A DNA stretch of 64,000 nucleotides from Streptomyces sp. NBC_00572 (GTDB taxonomy: Bacteria; Actinomycetota; Actinomycetes; Streptomycetales; Streptomycetaceae): assembly GCF_026341815.1 (NCBI RefSeq), contig NZ_JAPENX010000001.1, positions 5,890,001 through 5,954,000 on the forward strand, in the 5' to 3' direction. This document shows, one piece after another, positions 15,812 through 24,900 of this stretch. A program made the translations under genes and the position numbers. A model generated the notes under the pieces. The model ran no database searches. It worked only from the letters and a program-made list of their open reading frames with translations, and was not told where the DNA came from. Every line of letters begins with the position of its first letter. Within the stretch, counting starts at the first letter, position 1.

Positions 15812-18117
15812 GCGCCGTCTGGAGAGCGTCACGCGGGGCCGTCAAGCGTCGTCGGCTCCAGACCTTCGTCATCGGGCTCGTCGTCCTCTGCTCCACCACG
15901 ACCGTCCTGCTGGCGCTGGGACTCCTGGCCGCCGCCTCAGGTCCCTTCGACACGGTGTACGCCGAACAGCGCGGAGCCCATACGGTGGCGACCTTCGACA
16001 CCACGAAGGTCTCGCCGGAGGAGCTGGCCCGGACCGCCCGGCAGCCAGGGGTGGAGGCCGCGGCCGGGCCTTTCGGGCAGGCCGTCGTCGACATCCCCGA
16101 GCGCTGGCTCTGGACGGCGGGCGGCAGCCTCACCGTGGTGGGCCGAGCGGATCCGGCCGGACCTGTGGACCGGGTCGAGCTGCTGGAAGGCCACTGGGCC
16201 ACCGCGCCCGGCGAGATCGTCGTCAACTGGTCGGTCGGGGGCTCCCCGGACCCGGAGTTGCTGGGCACCAAGCTGGAGAACCCCGGAGGACCGACCCTGA
16301 CCGTCGTCGGGTTCGCCGCGAGCATGAGCAAGTCGGCGAGTGCCTGGGTGTCACCCGAGCAGATGGCCGCGCTGCATCCGTCCTCCGCCCAGATGCTCTA
16401 CCGCTTCACGGAGTCCTCCACCGAGGCCCAGCTGGCCGCCGGGCTGGCCGGGGCCACCGCGGGACTGCCCGAGAAGTCGCTGACCGGCGCACAGTCCTAC
16501 CTGGCCCTCAAGCAGGCCTTCTCCGCGCTCGTCGACTCCTATCTCCCGTTCATGACGCTCTTCGGTGTCCTCGGCCTGCTGGTCTCCGTCCTGATCGTCG
16601 GAAACGTGGTCAGCGGGGCGGTCGTCTCCGGGTACCGCCACATCGGGGTGCTCAAGGCCCTGGGCTTCACACCGAACCAGGTCGTCGCCGTCTACCTGAC
16701 CATGCTCTCCGTACCGGCCGTCGCGGGCTGCCTCCTGGGCACCCTGCTCGGCAACGTGCTGGCCGGCCCGATCCTGAACGTCGCGTTCACCGGCATCGAA
16801 GTGGGCCGGGCCTCCGTCGGCGACATCGACCCGTGGGTCTCCGTCGCCTGCCTCCTGGGCATGCCCGCCCTCGTCCTGCTGGCCGCTCTGGTCCCCGCGC
16901 TGCGCGCCCACCGGCTCCCCGCGGCTCAGGCGATCAGTGCGGGCAGCGCGCCGCGCACCGGGCGCGGGCTGCGCGTCCAGCGGATCCTCGGCGCCACCCG
17001 GCTGCCGCGCCCGGTCAGTCTGGGTCTGGGCCAGCCGTTCGCCCGCCCCGGCCGCACCCTGCTGACCATGTCCGCCATCGTTCTCGGGGTCACCACCGTG
17101 ACGCTGTCGACCGGACTGACCAGCACCATGCTGGCGTTCGGCAACGTCGGGCGGGAGGACGGCGGCGCCAGGATCCAGGTGGCGGCGGGGGAGCCGGGCG
17201 ACGCCCGGACGACTCCCCGGCTCAGCGACCGGCAGATCGACGAACGACTCCGCTCCCTTCCGGGCGCGGCGGGGGTACGGGCCCGCGCACTGGCCCAGGC
17301 GAACATGACCGGGCAGAACCAGCCCGTCTTCGCCGATTTCTACCGCGGGGACGATTTCTCGTACACCCATACGATCGTCAAGGGCCGTGCACCGGCGGCG
17401 GCGGGCGAGATCGTGGCCGGACCGTCGTTCCTGACCCAGCGCGGACTGAAGGTCGGTGACCGGGTCGATCTGGAACTGAGCGGCAGGCGGATCTCCGCGA
17501 CCGTCGTGGGTCAGCTCATCGAAGGCAACGCCCGGGCCCTGGAGGCCACCTGGCAGACCCTCGCTCACCTCGCGCCGAACACACGCGCCACCGAGTACAC
17601 GGTACGGCTCGCGCCCGGCGCTGACGCGCGTGCGTACGCCGAGGCGGTCGAGGCGCTCGACCCAGGCCTGCGCGCGTCGGTGGCGGACTCGGAGAACACC
17701 GGCACGACCACCGTCGTCACGTTCTCGACGGTGTTCACGGTGCTGCTGACCCTCGTTGCCTCGCTCGGCGTCTTCAACACCGTCCTGCTGAACACCCGAG
17801 AGCGACGCCGGGACCTGGGCATGCTCAAGTCGATCGGGATGACCCCCCGTCAGGTGGTGGTGATGACGGTGACCTCCGTCGCCGCGTTGGGCGCGGCCGG
17901 TGGGCTGCTCGGCATTCCGCTGGGGGTCGTGGCGCACCGCCTCGTCGTGGACAACGTCGGAGTGGTCTCCTTCCCGGCCCCCATGAAGGACGTGTGGCAC
18001 GCACCGCAGTTGGCCGCGATGCTCTTGGCGGGTGTGGCGATCGCCGTCCTCGGCGCCCTGGTCCCGGCCCGGTCGGCAGCGAGGACGACCATCGCCTCGG
18101 TGTTGCACACCGAGTGA
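15808..18117 (+). CDS. FtsX-like ABC transporter permease (two-repeat type)
   Basis: A 769-residue permease. One N-terminal helix (about 17-38) is followed by an extracellular domain, and three helices near 240-370 contain the FtsX core. A second helix near 415 opens a repeat with another extracellular domain, and three C-terminal helices (about 635-765) end in LGALVPARSAARTTIASVLH. The phrases GYRHIGVLKALGFTPNQVV and RRRDLGMLKSIGMTPRQVV are the coupling-helix motifs that contact the ATPase, one per half. This is the mechanotransmission type of exporter, in which ATP use moves extracytoplasmic domains. Translation is coupled to the ATPase gene. It converges with the PucR regulator; no clear terminator is seen between them. 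Confidence 0.9.
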   Translation: MSAVWRASRGAVKRRRLQTFVIGLVVLCSTTTVLLALGLLAAASGPFDTVYAEQRGAHTVATFDTTKVSPEELARTARQPGVEAAAGPFGQAVVDIPERWLWTAGGSLTVVGRADPAGPVDRVELLEGHWATAPGEIVVNWSVGGSPDPELLGTKLENPGGPTLTVVGFAASMSKSASAWVSPEQMAALHPSSAQMLYRFTESSTEAQLAAGLAGATAGLPEKSLTGAQSYLALKQAFSALVDSYLPFMTLFGVLGLLVSVLIVGNVVSGAVVSGYRHIGVLKALGFTPNQVVAVYLTMLSVPAVAGCLLGTLLGNVLAGPILNVAFTGIEVGRASVGDIDPWVSVACLLGMPALVLLAALVPALRAHRLPAAQAISAGSAPRTGRGLRVQRILGATRLPRPVSLGLGQPFARPGRTLLTMSAIVLGVTTVTLSTGLTSTMLAFGNVGREDGGARIQVAAGEPGDARTTPRLSDRQIDERLRSLPGAAGVRARALAQANMTGQNQPVFADFYRGDDFSYTHTIVKGRAPAAAGEIVAGPSFLTQRGLKVGDRVDLELSGRRISATVVGQLIEGNARALEATWQTLAHLAPNTRATEYTVRLAPGADARAYAEAVEALDPGLRASVADSENTGTTTVVTFSTVFTVLLTLVASLGVFNTVLLNTRERRRDLGMLKSIGMTPRQVVVMTVTSVAALGAAGGLLGIPLGVVAHRLVVDNVGVVSFPAPMKDVWHAPQLAAMLLAGVAIAVLGALVPARSAARTTIASVLHTE

Positions 18118-18264
18118 TCACCCATCGGCACCCGTCTCCTGGCACCTGTCTCCGGGATCCGGCACACGACACCCCACCGCGTCAGCCGTCGGCTGCACGG
18201 AAAGGGAGTCCGCTTCCGTGCGGCAGGGGCGGTCGGAGCCGGTCCCGCCACAGTTCACCGGGGG

Positions 18265-19326
18265 TCACAGCGGCTGCGCGGGCCAGTCGAGGAGTCTCGC
18301 GCCGATCACTGCCGTCTGGAGGGTGTAGCGCTGGACGGGGTCGGTGGGGTCCGACCCGGTGAGGCGGTGGATGCGGGCGAGGCGGTACGTCAAGGCCCGG
18401 ACGCTCAGGCTCAGTCGGCGGGCGGCCTGGGCGCTGACGCAGCCGGTGTCGAAGTAGGCGGTGAGGGTCTCCAGGAGGGGGCCTGCGCCGCCGCGCGCCT
18501 CCTGGAGGGGGCCGAGCACGGTGCGTACGAGGTCGGCCATGGCCTGCCGGTCGCGGGTGAGGACGGGGTAGACCAGGAGGTCGGCGGCGTACAGGACCGG
18601 TTCGTTCAGGTCCATGCGGGCCGCGAGTTCGAGGGCGTTGAGGGCTTCCTCGTAGGAGTGGACGACACCGCCCGGACCCGGGTGGGGTCGGCCGACGGCG
18701 ACCTGGCCGCCGTCGGTCGCGGCGTACGCCTGCTTGGCGAAGTGAGCGAGTACCTCGGGTTCGTCGGCGGGCGCGATGCAGATCAGCCGGCCGTCCTTGG
18801 TGGTGAGCAGGATGCGGCGGTTGCCGAAGCGGGCGGCGAGCGAGGCCTCGACGGTACGGGTGACCTCGTAGCCGTCGCCGTACGACTCCCGCCCCTGGGC
18901 GACGGCCACGGCGTGGGCGTGCGAGAGGAGCAGCCCGAAGCGTTCGGCGCGTTCGGCTATCCGGCCGAGACCGCTGCGGCCGTGCAGCAGGTCGTCGATG
19001 AACTCCCTGCGGTGGGCCTCTTCCTGACGAACCGCCAGATGTTGTGCCAGCTCGTGGCCTTCGGCGAAGGCGTCGACGGCCTGCTCGACAGCGCTCAGGA
19101 GGTGCTCGGCGGCGCCCCGCGACAGGCCGGAGCGGACGTGCTGAGCGGCCGAGAGGTGGGCCCGGACGAGGGACCGTAGACCGATGCCGGCCTTCGCGGC
19201 CCGATCCCCGCGGGACCGCAGTGCGTCCCGTTCCTCACGGGTGAGCCTGCGGCCGGTCGCGCACACTTCCGTCAGGATCTCGGCGAATCCCTCCAGATGG
19301 TCCACCGTCGTGTCCTGCTCCGTCAC
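18265..19326 (-). CDS. PucR-family transcriptional regulator
   Basis: A 353-residue protein. The N-terminal part carries the RsbRD-like segment (LEGFAEILTEVCATGRRLT and following), a central GGDEF-like/CdaR region (about 140-250) follows, and the C-terminal PucR helix-turn-helix reads YFDTGCVSAQAARRLSLSVR followed by LTYRLARIHRLTG. Such proteins usually act as activators of nearby or dispersed metabolic genes. I choose the GTG at 19326 because GGGAGGGG precedes it; a GTG at 19392 has no ribosome site. Two ACGCGT palindromes 11 bases apart (19358-19363 and 19369-19374) lie just upstream and could be part of its own control region. It is divergent from the flotillin operon, so that operon is a possible target. 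Confidence 0.82.
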   Translation of the reverse strand: MTEQDTTVDHLEGFAEILTEVCATGRRLTREERDALRSRGDRAAKAGIGLRSLVRAHLSAAQHVRSGLSRGAAEHLLSAVEQAVDAFAEGHELAQHLAVRQEEAHRREFIDDLLHGRSGLGRIAERAERFGLLLSHAHAVAVAQGRESYGDGYEVTRTVEASLAARFGNRRILLTTKDGRLICIAPADEPEVLAHFAKQAYAATDGGQVAVGRPHPGPGGVVHSYEEALNALELAARMDLNEPVLYAADLLVYPVLTRDRQAMADLVRTVLGPLQEARGGAGPLLETLTAYFDTGCVSAQAARRLSLSVRALTYRLARIHRLTGSDPTDPVQRYTLQTAVIGARLLDWPAQPL

Positions 19327-19864
19327 GGCCCCTCCCGCCTGCCCCGACACGCCATTGACGCGTTCCTGACGCGTGGGGATCAAGACTGCCACGGCGCTCG
19401 CGGATGCTCGGCACCGGCATCAAGAAGGCGTCAAAGGCTGCCGGGTTGCGGCAATGACCGGATGGGTGGGGATGTGTCAGGGTGGGGTGACGGCAGGGCG
19501 TGGGCGAGGCCCCGATGCCGGGACACGGAAAGCGTGAGCGGAGGGGGAAGGCCATGGGGGAGCTTGCCAAGCTGTTCCCTGACGAACCCGGGGCCGCCAC
19601 CGGTCCGTCCCTGCGTGGCTCGACTCCGTCCGTACGCATCGGGACGTAGTTCAGCCGGGTTCCTTCCTTCCTTACGAGGCGGGGCGCTCGCGGGCCGCGC
19701 TCGCGGCCGGCTCTCCGGATGTGCTTCCCGGCCGCCCCCTCGTGCTGCCCTCGCCCCCTCATCGCCCTCTCCTCGTGCCGCCCTCGTGCCGCCCGAGGCT
19801 GCGACTGCCGCTTCCCACCGTCGACTTGCTCCATCGACTTCCTCCACCGACACGGGGTTCTCTC
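19327..19864. other. 538-base divergent intergenic region (PucR regulator / flotillin)
   Basis: It carries the repeated ACGCGT words near 19358-19374, a TTGACGC word at 19355 with its inverse GCGTCAA near 19427, and one small open frame with a strong ribosome site (listed separately). The 200 bases before the flotillin start are pyrimidine-rich with no feature I can name. Confidence 0.4.
19554..19649 (+). CDS. Candidate 31-residue small protein
   Basis: The ATG at 19554 follows GGAGGGGGAAGG, one of the strongest ribosome-site-like stretches in the window. The 32-codon frame encodes MGELAKLFPDEPGAATGPSL and 11 more residues before a TAG. I recognise no family. It could be a leader peptide for the flotillin operon 215 bases downstream or a chance frame. 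Supporting evidence is the ribosome site only. Confidence 0.25.
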   Translation: MGELAKLFPDEPGAATGPSLRGSTPSVRIGT

Positions 19865-21889
19865 ATGGATTTCCTGACCGCGGGCCTCGGCGTGCTCGTC
19901 GCCGTCGTCCTGATCATCGCCGTCGCTCTGCTGTTCGTCGTCAGCCGGCTGTTCCGGAAGGTGGAGCAGGGCAAGGCACTGATCGTCTCCAAGATGCGGA
20001 AGGTCGACGTGACCTTCACCGGACAGATCGTGCTGCCCGTCCTGCACAAGGCCGAGGTCATGGACATCTCGGTGAAGACCATCGAGATCTCCCGGACCGG
20101 CCGGGACGGCCTGATCTGCCGGGACAACATCCGCGCGGACATCCGGATCTCGTTCTTCGTACGGGTCAACAAGACCGTCGACGACGTCATCAAGGTCGCC
20201 CAGGCCATCGGCACCGAGCGGGCGAGCGACAAGGACACGCTGCAGGAGCTGTTCAACGCCAAGTTCTCCGAGGCGCTGAAGACGGTCGGCAAGCAGCTGG
20301 ACTTCACCGATCTGTACACCAAGCGCGAGGAACTGAGGTACCGGATCATCGAGATCATCGGCATCGACCTCAACGGCTACAGCCTGGAGGACGCGGCCAT
20401 CGACTACCTGGAGCAGACCCCGCTCGCCCAGCTCGACCCGGGCAACATCCTCGACGCCCAGGGCATCCGCAAGATCACGGAACTGACCGCTGTCGAGAAC
20501 GTCCGCACGAACGAGTTCCGCCAGCACGAGCAGAAGGAGATCACCCGGCAAAACGTCGACGCCCGCGAAGCCATCCTGGAGCTGGAGCGGCGTCAGGCCG
20601 ACGCCGAGATCAAGCAGAAGCGCGAGATCGACACCGTACGGGCCAGGGAGGAGGCCGAGACCGCCCGGGTGGTGGAGGAGGAGCGGCTGCGGGCACAGAG
20701 CGCGTTCCTCAGGACCGAGGAGCAGCTCGGCATCCAGCGGGAGAACCAGGCCCGCGAGGTGGCCGTCGCACAGAAGAACCGCGAGCGGGTCATCGCCGTC
20801 GAGAACGAGCGGATCGAGAAGGACCGTCTCCTCGAAGTCATCGCCCGGGACCGGGAGACCGAACTGACCCGTATCTCCGCCGAGAAGGAGGTGGAGTCGG
20901 AGCGCCGGGACATCGCCGAGGTGATCCGCGAGCGGATCGCGGTGGACCGGACGGTCGCCGAGCAGGAGGAGTCCATCAAGCGGCTCCGTACGGTCGAGGA
21001 GGCCGAGCGCACCCGGCAGGCGATCGTCATCGCGGCCGAGGCGGAGGCCCAGGAGAAGCTCGTCAAGGACATCAAGGCGGCGGAGGCGGCCGAGCAGGCC
21101 GCCGTGCACCGGGCCGCCGAGGAACTCACCCTGGCCGAGGCCCGCAGCAAGGCCGCCGACATGGACGCCCGCGCCAAGATCCGCCTCGCCGAGGGAGTGC
21201 AGGCGGAAGCGGCGGCGGAGGGGCTCGCGGCGGTGCAGGTCCGCGAGAAGGAGGCCGGTGTCATCGAGAAGGCCGGCCGCGCGGAGGCGGAGGCCACCGA
21301 GGCACGGCTGCGCGCCGAGGCCGTCGGCACCCGGGAGAAGGCCCTCGCCGAGGCGACCGCGATCGGCGAGAAGCTGAAGGCCGAGGCAGCCGGTCTGACC
21401 GAGAAGGCGGCGGCGATGGCGGCGCTGGACGAGGCTTCCCGGGCCCACGAGGAGTACCGGCTCCGGCTGGAGGCGGAGAAGGACATCCGGCTTGCCGGGC
21501 TCGACGTCCAGCGGCAGGTCGCGGAGGCCCAGGCGACCGTCCTGGCCACCGGTCTGGAGCACGCCGACATCAACATCGTCGGCGGGGAGTCCGTCTTCCT
21601 CGACCGGCTCGTGCAGTCGATCGCCCTCGGCAAGTCCGTCGACGGCTTCATGGACCATTCGCGGACGGCGCAGGCGCTCGCCGGGCCCTGGCTGAACGGG
21701 GAGGGGTCCTTCACCGAGGACCTCACCACGGTCCTGGGCTCCCTGACCAGCGCCGACGTTCAGAACCTCAGCGTCTCCGCGCTCCTGGCGAAGGTCATGA
21801 AGTCGGGCGTACTCGACGCGGGCGCTGGTGCCGGCACCAGCGCCGGCGGCAGCGACATCGGTGTCCTCAACGGCGCCGTCAAGGGCTGA
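19865..21889 (+). CDS. Flotillin-like SPFH domain membrane protein
   Basis: A 674-residue protein with one N-terminal membrane helix (residues 7-27) and an SPFH/band-7 domain (about 30-200). The SPFH domain contains GKALIVSKMRKVDVTFTGQI, RDNIRADIRISFFVRVNK and DLNGYSLEDAAIDYLEQTPL. A very long Glu/Arg/Ala-rich coiled coil (about 205-590) carries heptad-like AEARLRAEA repeats, followed by a Gly/Ser-rich tail. Flotillins assemble into large cage-like oligomers that organise lipid and protein domains in the membrane. It is longer than typical FloA/FloT. The next gene, 96 bases on, encodes a 1614-residue AAA+ ATPase, and a strong hairpin separates the two. The pairing suggests a membrane scaffold recruiting an energy-dependent remodeller. 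Confidence 0.88.
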   Translation: MDFLTAGLGVLVAVVLIIAVALLFVVSRLFRKVEQGKALIVSKMRKVDVTFTGQIVLPVLHKAEVMDISVKTIEISRTGRDGLICRDNIRADIRISFFVRVNKTVDDVIKVAQAIGTERASDKDTLQELFNAKFSEALKTVGKQLDFTDLYTKREELRYRIIEIIGIDLNGYSLEDAAIDYLEQTPLAQLDPGNILDAQGIRKITELTAVENVRTNEFRQHEQKEITRQNVDAREAILELERRQADAEIKQKREIDTVRAREEAETARVVEEERLRAQSAFLRTEEQLGIQRENQAREVAVAQKNRERVIAVENERIEKDRLLEVIARDRETELTRISAEKEVESERRDIAEVIRERIAVDRTVAEQEESIKRLRTVEEAERTRQAIVIAAEAEAQEKLVKDIKAAEAAEQAAVHRAAEELTLAEARSKAADMDARAKIRLAEGVQAEAAAEGLAAVQVREKEAGVIEKAGRAEAEATEARLRAEAVGTREKALAEATAIGEKLKAEAAGLTEKAAAMAALDEASRAHEEYRLRLEAEKDIRLAGLDVQRQVAEAQATVLATGLEHADINIVGGESVFLDRLVQSIALGKSVDGFMDHSRTAQALAGPWLNGEGSFTEDLTTVLGSLTSADVQNLSVSALLAKVMKSGVLDAGAGAGTSAGGSDIGVLNGAVKG

Positions 21890-21914
21890 CCGCCCCGGGG
21901 GGAGCGGTCACGAC

Positions 21915-21953
21915 GGGTCCGGTGCCGTGCGCGGGGGGCACGGCACCGGACCC
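21915..21953 (+). terminator. Strong hairpin between flotillin and ATPase genes
   Basis: Two perfect 16-base arms (21915-21930 and 21938-21953) flank a 7-base G-rich loop. It begins 26 bases after the flotillin stop and ends 32 bases before the ATPase start. It may be a terminator, a partial attenuator, or an mRNA-processing signal that sets the ratio of the two products. Confidence 0.7.
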
Positions 21954-21985
21954 CCTTCACCACCTTCACAGGGGAGCGGAACGGG

Positions 21986-24900
21986 ATGAGCGCCGGAATC
22001 GACCAGGACACGTACGCCGTGCTGCGTGACCGGCTGGCCACGCAGGGGACCGAACTCGCCCGGCGCGCCGGGGAACTGAACCGGGCCCGCACCGCCGAGT
22101 TCGGCTCCGGTGAGCTCGACCTCGCCGGCACCGGCCGACTGCGCACCGAGCGGAACGCGGTCGCGCGGGACGTCGTCGCCGTCGGCGACGGCCTTCTGCT
22201 CCTCGGTGGTCTCACGGCCGCCGAGCGCAGCGACGAGAGGCCCGTCGGTGACGTCTTCACGCTGTACGACCGCGACCTGAACGCGCTGGCCGCCGACGCC
22301 GTGCCCGGACTGCTCGACGACCCCGCCTTCGTGCGGGAGTTCTCGGCGCTGCACCGCTACTTCAGGGGCGCCCGCCTGGTGCGGCTCCGCCGGGTGGAGG
22401 GCCGGCTGCTGGCCGTCTTCCGGGTCGGGGAGCAGGCCGACGACCTCCGCGTCCTGCGGTGGTCGGTCGGTCCGGCCGGAGAGACGGCGTTCCTGGACGC
22501 GCGAGGGGAGCGCGATCACGTCCTTCCCCCCTCGCACGACGTCGACTGGGTGGAGACGACCCGGGACGACCACGTGCCGGGCCGGTACCCGCACATCTCG
22601 CTCGGCGGCCGCGCCTTCCTGTCCACGGCGGGCGGGACGCTGACGGTCAAGACGGAGAACGACACCGGGACGGGGGAGGGCGTCCACGCGGAGCCGGTCG
22701 ACGAGCCCCTGCAGTCGCTGGCCGACGCCGAGGTCGCGTACGCCACCGTGGGCCGTCTGCTCCTGGCCCGCGTCCGCCCGTACAAGGAGGAGACCGACCG
22801 CCACCTCGTCCTCAACACCCTGACCGGGACCGTCGTCAGGCTGGACGGCATCGGACGGGCCTGCCTGCGGCTGCCCGGGGACGAGGGGATCGTGTTCCCC
22901 GGCGGCTACTGCCTCTCCTCGGGCACCGTGAAGACCTTCGACACCCTGACGTCCCTCGACATCGCGAAGTCCTTCGACGCCGCGCACCCCTCCGGTACGG
23001 GGGCCGACGGGCCGGCCTTCGAGCGGGTGGTCTGTTCGCCCGACGGCGAGGACCTCCTCTACGTCTTCCACGACCAGAACGAGGGCCGCTGCCTCCTCCT
23101 TCCGTACAACCTCATCCGCAAGGAGATCGCGAATCCCGTCACCGGCAGCGGGTACGCCCTCTTCGACGACGGCACGATGACCGTGCTGCGGGCCGGCGAC
23201 GGGGAGCCCGGCCGGCTCCATCCGGTGCAGATCTGGCGCACCCCGTACGTCGCCGACACCCACGCGACCGGCACGACGGACGGACCACTGGGACGCATCG
23301 GCAACGCGGATCTCGTCCGGGGCATCTCCGACTGCCTGTCCATCGCCCGGCAGGCCACCGAACCGACACCGACCGGCGAGGTGTACGAGGCGCTCGTCGC
23401 CGCGTGCGCCCGCGCGGCCGACGCCCACCACTGGCTGGGCGCCTCCGAGGCCGGGGACCTCCGCACCCCGCTCGACGAGGTGCGCGCCACCGCCGAGCAG
23501 GTCCTCGGCGAGTTCGAGACGGTGACGGCCCTCACCCGGCAGGCGGCCGAGGCCCTGGCGGAGGCGGGGCGACGGATCGGCAGGCTCGCCCGGCTCGTCC
23601 GCGGCGAGGCTCCCACCACCGCCGAGGAGTGGATCGCGCGGATCACCGAACTCCGCCGCGCCCAGGGGCGGCTGATCACCCTCAAGGAGATGCGGTACGC
23701 GGACACCGACGGCATCGACGCCCTCGCCCGGGACATCGAGGAGGACATCACCGCGGCCGCCCGGCGCGCCGTCGACTTCCTCCGCGGCGACGACGCCTTC
23801 ACCGGCCACCACGCCGACGTGGAGCGGATCGAGGCCGAGGCGGGGGCCCTGACCGCCGTCGCCGCTACGGGACCCGTGGCCGAGCGGCTCGACGCGCACA
23901 CCGCCGGACTGCGGACGCTCGGCGAGATCGTGGCCGGTCTCGACATCGCGGACGCGACCCTCCGCACCTCGGTCCTGGAGCGGATCGCCGGAGTGCTGGG
24001 CGCGGTCAACCGGGCGAGGGCCGTGCTCACGGCCCGCCGCGCCGAACTCCTCGACGGCGAGGGCCGGGCCGAGTTCGCCGCCGAGTCCGCCCTCTTGGGA
24101 CAGGCCGTCACCGCCGCCCTGGCGGCGTCCGACACCCCCGAACTCTGCGAGGAGCACCTCGGCCGCCTGCTGCTCCAGGTGGAGAACCTGGAGTCCCGGT
24201 TCCCCGAGCACGACGGATTCCTCGCCGACCTCGCCGAGCGGCGCACCGAGATCCAGGACGCCTTCACCGCGCGCGAGCAGTCGCTCAGGGACGCCCGCGC
24301 CCGGCGCGCCGAACGCCTGGCCGGCTCGGCGGGCCGGGTCCTGGACGCGATCGCCCGACGCGCCTCCGCCCTGGACGGCCTCGACGACGTGCACACCTAC
24401 TTCGCCTCCGACGCCATGGTCGTCAGGCTCCGCCGGACCGCCGACGCACTCCGGGAACTCGGCGACCAGGTCAGGGCGGAGGAGCTGGAGGGCCGTCTCG
24501 CCGCCGCCCGGCAGGAGGCCGGGCGCGCGCTGCGGGACCGCGCCGATCTGTTCTCCCGCGGAGGCGACACCCTGCGGCTCGGCCGGCACCACTTCGCCGT
24601 CAACCGGCAGGCCACCGAGCTGACGCTCGTCCCGTACGGCGAGTCCCTCGCGTTCGCGATCACCGGGACGGACTACCGCGCCCCCGTCCTCGACCCGGAC
24701 TTCACCGCCACCCGGCCCTACTGGGAACGCGCCCTGCCCTCCGAGTCACCCGAGGTCTACCGCTCCGAGTACCTGGCCGCACGTCTCCTCGCCGAACACG
24801 GCGCCGACGCCCTGGCGGGCGCGGACCTGCCCGAACTCGTACGCGAGGCGGCATCGGCCGCGTACGACGAGGGCTACGAGCGGGGCGTCCACGACCACGA

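Noticed and set aside
19235..21658. 807-residue open frame on the minus strand opposite the flotillin gene
   Set aside because: It is Asp/Leu/Gly-rich noise produced by the strong codon bias of the coiled-coil gene on the other strand, with no recognisable domain.
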